From contig CANLDW010000002.1 of NCBI GenBank assembly GCA_947489525.1, positions 434,001 through 498,000 on the forward strand: a stretch of DNA of 64,000 nucleotides, given 5' to 3'. This document shows positions 62,532-64,000 of this stretch, piece by piece. The notes beneath the pieces were generated by a model. The model was not told where the DNA came from. It did no database searches and saw only the letters and a list, made by a program, of their open reading frames with translations. Source of the stretch: an uncultured Psychrobacter sp. GTDB taxonomy: Bacteria > Pseudomonadota > Gammaproteobacteria > Pseudomonadales > Moraxellaceae. The position numbers were made by a program, and so were the translations under genes. The first letter of the stretch is position 1, and the number at the start of each line of letters is the position of its first letter.

Positions 62532-62560
62532 AAATGCCAGCTCGTTAGCTGGTATTTTTA
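62532..62560 (+). terminator. Terminator, conserved with 63623
   Basis: AAATGCCAGC-TCGTTA-GCTGGTATTTTT. The preceding CTACTG and the stem are the same as in the terminator at 63623-63650. Confidence 0.7.
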
Positions 62561-62661
62561 TATGCAGATAAATATACGAACGGCTTACTTATAAAAAAGT
62601 CATTTCTAGGTAAGTCTATACTTTTACTGTTTATTAATAATTAGAAATTAAGGAATCTCTT

Positions 62662-63480
62662 ATGAAAACACGTATTTTACCTCTCGCTCTAGGTATGGCT
62701 TTGGTTTTACCAAGTTTAGCTTTTGCCGCTTATAACACAGGCAATGTTACCCCTGCTGATGCACGTACAATGCCCGCACAAAATACCCTACAGTCTAAAG
62801 TTATTGGTCCAGATGGTGAGCTGCTTGCAACTCAACCGGGTCGTGTTGAGATCAATGATCCCAATATGAATAGCAGTATGAACCGCAACATGAACAATGG
62901 GATGAATTATAGCCGCAATAGCATGAATACTAATGTGAATACGGGTAATGTTACACCTGCAGACATGCGTACTGTGCCAGCACCAAACACACTACAGTCT
63001 AAAATCATTGGTCCAGATGGTGAGCTGCTTGCTACCCAACCCGGCCGAGTTGAGATTAATGATCCCAATATGAATAGCAATATGAACAACAGAGCAGGTT
63101 ATAACCGTAATAGTATAAATACTAATGTAAACACAGGTAACGTCACACCTGCTGATATGCGTATTATGCCAGCACCAAATACACTACAACGCAAAATCGA
63201 AGGTCCAAGTGGAGAGTTACTAGCAACACAGCCCGGTGAGGTTGAAATTAATGAATTGGCGGTCGCTGGGACTCGTAGCTCATCACCAAACTTGCGTTAC
63301 AATCAACCGCTATTACTCGGTGAGCAAGTCCAAAGTGGTACGGTAACGCCAGCCGATGTTCGCACTACGCCTGCACCCATCACTTTGCAACAAAAAATAC
63401 AAGGGCCGCGCGGTGAGCTGGTCGCCACACAGCCTGGTGAAGTTGAGTTTATAGAAAATCGTCGTATATCCGTTCGCTAG
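62662..63480 (+). CDS. Secreted repeat protein with four 40-residue units
   Basis: 272 residues. Signal peptide MKTRILPLALGMALVLPSLAFA. The mature protein has four copies of a 40-residue unit at about 26-65, 94-133, 158-197 and 225-264. Consensus order: TGNVTPADMRT, PAPNTLQSKIIG, PDGELLATQPG, RVEIN. Asn/Met-rich spacers (NPNMNSSMNRNMNNGMNYSR) separate units 1-3; the fourth unit is most diverged. I do not recognise the family. It begins 275 bases after the previous gene stop and has a start preceded by AAGGAATCTCTT. A paralogue begins at 63858. Confidence 0.85.
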   Translation: MKTRILPLALGMALVLPSLAFAAYNTGNVTPADARTMPAQNTLQSKVIGPDGELLATQPGRVEINDPNMNSSMNRNMNNGMNYSRNSMNTNVNTGNVTPADMRTVPAPNTLQSKIIGPDGELLATQPGRVEINDPNMNSNMNNRAGYNRNSINTNVNTGNVTPADMRIMPAPNTLQRKIEGPSGELLATQPGEVEINELAVAGTRSSSPNLRYNQPLLLGEQVQSGTVTPADVRTTPAPITLQQKIQGPRGELVATQPGEVEFIENRRISVR

Positions 63481-63857
63481 TACATTACTACAGCTGTGCT
63501 CGTTATCGCTGATTGCAACATGAACATAACGAGTTAGAGTAAATATTGGCTTACAGACACAGCAGTTGCATAACAATACAGGGTTATACCGAGCTGTCAG
63601 CTTATTAATCTGTCTACTACTGAAATACCAGCCATAGAGCTGGTATTTTTGCGTTTACGACAGTTAGGTACATCTGATTTAGCTGTCTTCACTGATGATA
63701 CTTATGCTTATAAGCATCCTTATGTGATCGTATATCTAGTATCTGTTGCTATAACTCATTCTAGATCAATCAATATTGTAGGACGTAACGCGACATTTAA
63801 GCTTGAGTCCAAGCTTTAAGACTCGTCTTTAATATTTGCAACTCAAGGAATTATCCG
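63481..63857. other. Gap between two repeat-protein genes
   Basis: About 375 bases containing the terminator at 63623-63650 and, presumably, the promoter of the next paralogue. No ORF that I support. Confidence 0.55.
63623..63650 (+). terminator. Terminator after the repeat-protein gene
   Basis: AAATACCAGC-CATAGA-GCTGGTATTTTT, the same stem as at 62532-62560. Confidence 0.75.
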
Positions 63858-64000
63858 ATGAAAAACCATACTTTAACACTCGTTATGAGCGCCGCTCTAG
63901 CCCTACCCATGTTATCGGTAGCAGCACCTGTAAACACTGGCAATATTACGCCTGCTGATAATCTCAATCAGCCTGCTCCCAATACCTTACAAGCTGAAAT
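63858..64000 (+). CDS. Paralogous secreted repeat protein, 5' part
   Basis: Open to the right edge, 47 codons visible. Signal peptide MKNHTLTLVMSAALALPMLS with a cut near VAA, then NTGNITPADNLNQPAPNTLQAE, which matches the first half of the 40-residue unit of the preceding gene (TGNVTPAD...PAPNTLQ). ATG at 63858 follows CAAGGAATTATCCG. It makes a tandem family with 62662-63480. Confidence 0.8.
   Translation, partial: MKNHTLTLVMSAALALPMLSVAAPVNTGNITPADNLNQPAPNTLQAE

Overview
The window looks like chromosome from a gammaproteobacterium of the family Moraxellaceae, most likely Psychrobacter. This is inferred from the mid-40s percent GC, the gene content and several conserved gene orders (hemA / TPR protein-lolB-ispE-tRNA-Gln-prs-rplY-pth; dapA-bamC-purC; pabC-mltG-tmk). 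No rRNA, CRISPR array, prophage or transposase gene was seen. Most of the window is housekeeping sequence in short operons closed by clear intrinsic terminators.

Layout. 1-735 is the 5' part of a class V aminotransferase. 973-9879 is the hemA to pth block with two identical tRNA-Gln genes. 10082-14613 holds panD, a YrbG-type Ca/Na exchanger, an RDD membrane protein, tRNA-Arg, tRNA-Ser, thiD and yggT. 14676-20025 runs leftwards through proC, tilS, accA and ppx. A probable structured RNA lies upstream of a DUF962/Mpo1-like gene (20200-20916). Then come hemL, yjdM, ygfZ and a dadA-like gene. A possible xenobiotic or redox locus follows (molybdopterin oxidoreductase, TetR, Old Yellow Enzyme) with two matching palindromic operators between the divergent genes. 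Next are csbD, a ZIP transporter, a small NIF3-like protein, mpg, purC, a BamC-like remnant lipoprotein, dapA, a DegP/MucD protease, a CPA-type antiporter with a TrkA-N domain, tmk and mltG.

The clearest accessory region is 41881-45596. It is a low-GC DpnII-type (GATC) restriction-modification cassette inserted between mltG and pabC, which are normally neighbours. It carries a Dam-type methylase, a DpnII-family endonuclease, an Xre-type controller coupled to a protein I do not recognise, a small unknown protein, and a second DpnA-like methylase. After it come pabC, a lipoprotein, aroE, a FUSC membrane protein, a DmdC-type acyl-CoA dehydrogenase, a CHMI-like tautomerase, ybaK, plsB, ettA, a GNAT protein, phhB, a DUF1328 microprotein and a saccharopine-dehydrogenase-like protein. 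The window ends in a cluster of secreted proteins of unknown function, two of which share a 40-residue repeat.

Small non-autonomous elements with TATAGT...ACTATA ends are scattered between genes: two copies of a 107-bp type, two of a longer type, and one 35-bp internally deleted derivative. The best candidates for something new are the controller-linked unknown protein of the R-M cassette, the structured RNA near 20.2-20.4 kb, and the repeat-protein family at the right end. All function calls are from reading the sequence; no database search was run.
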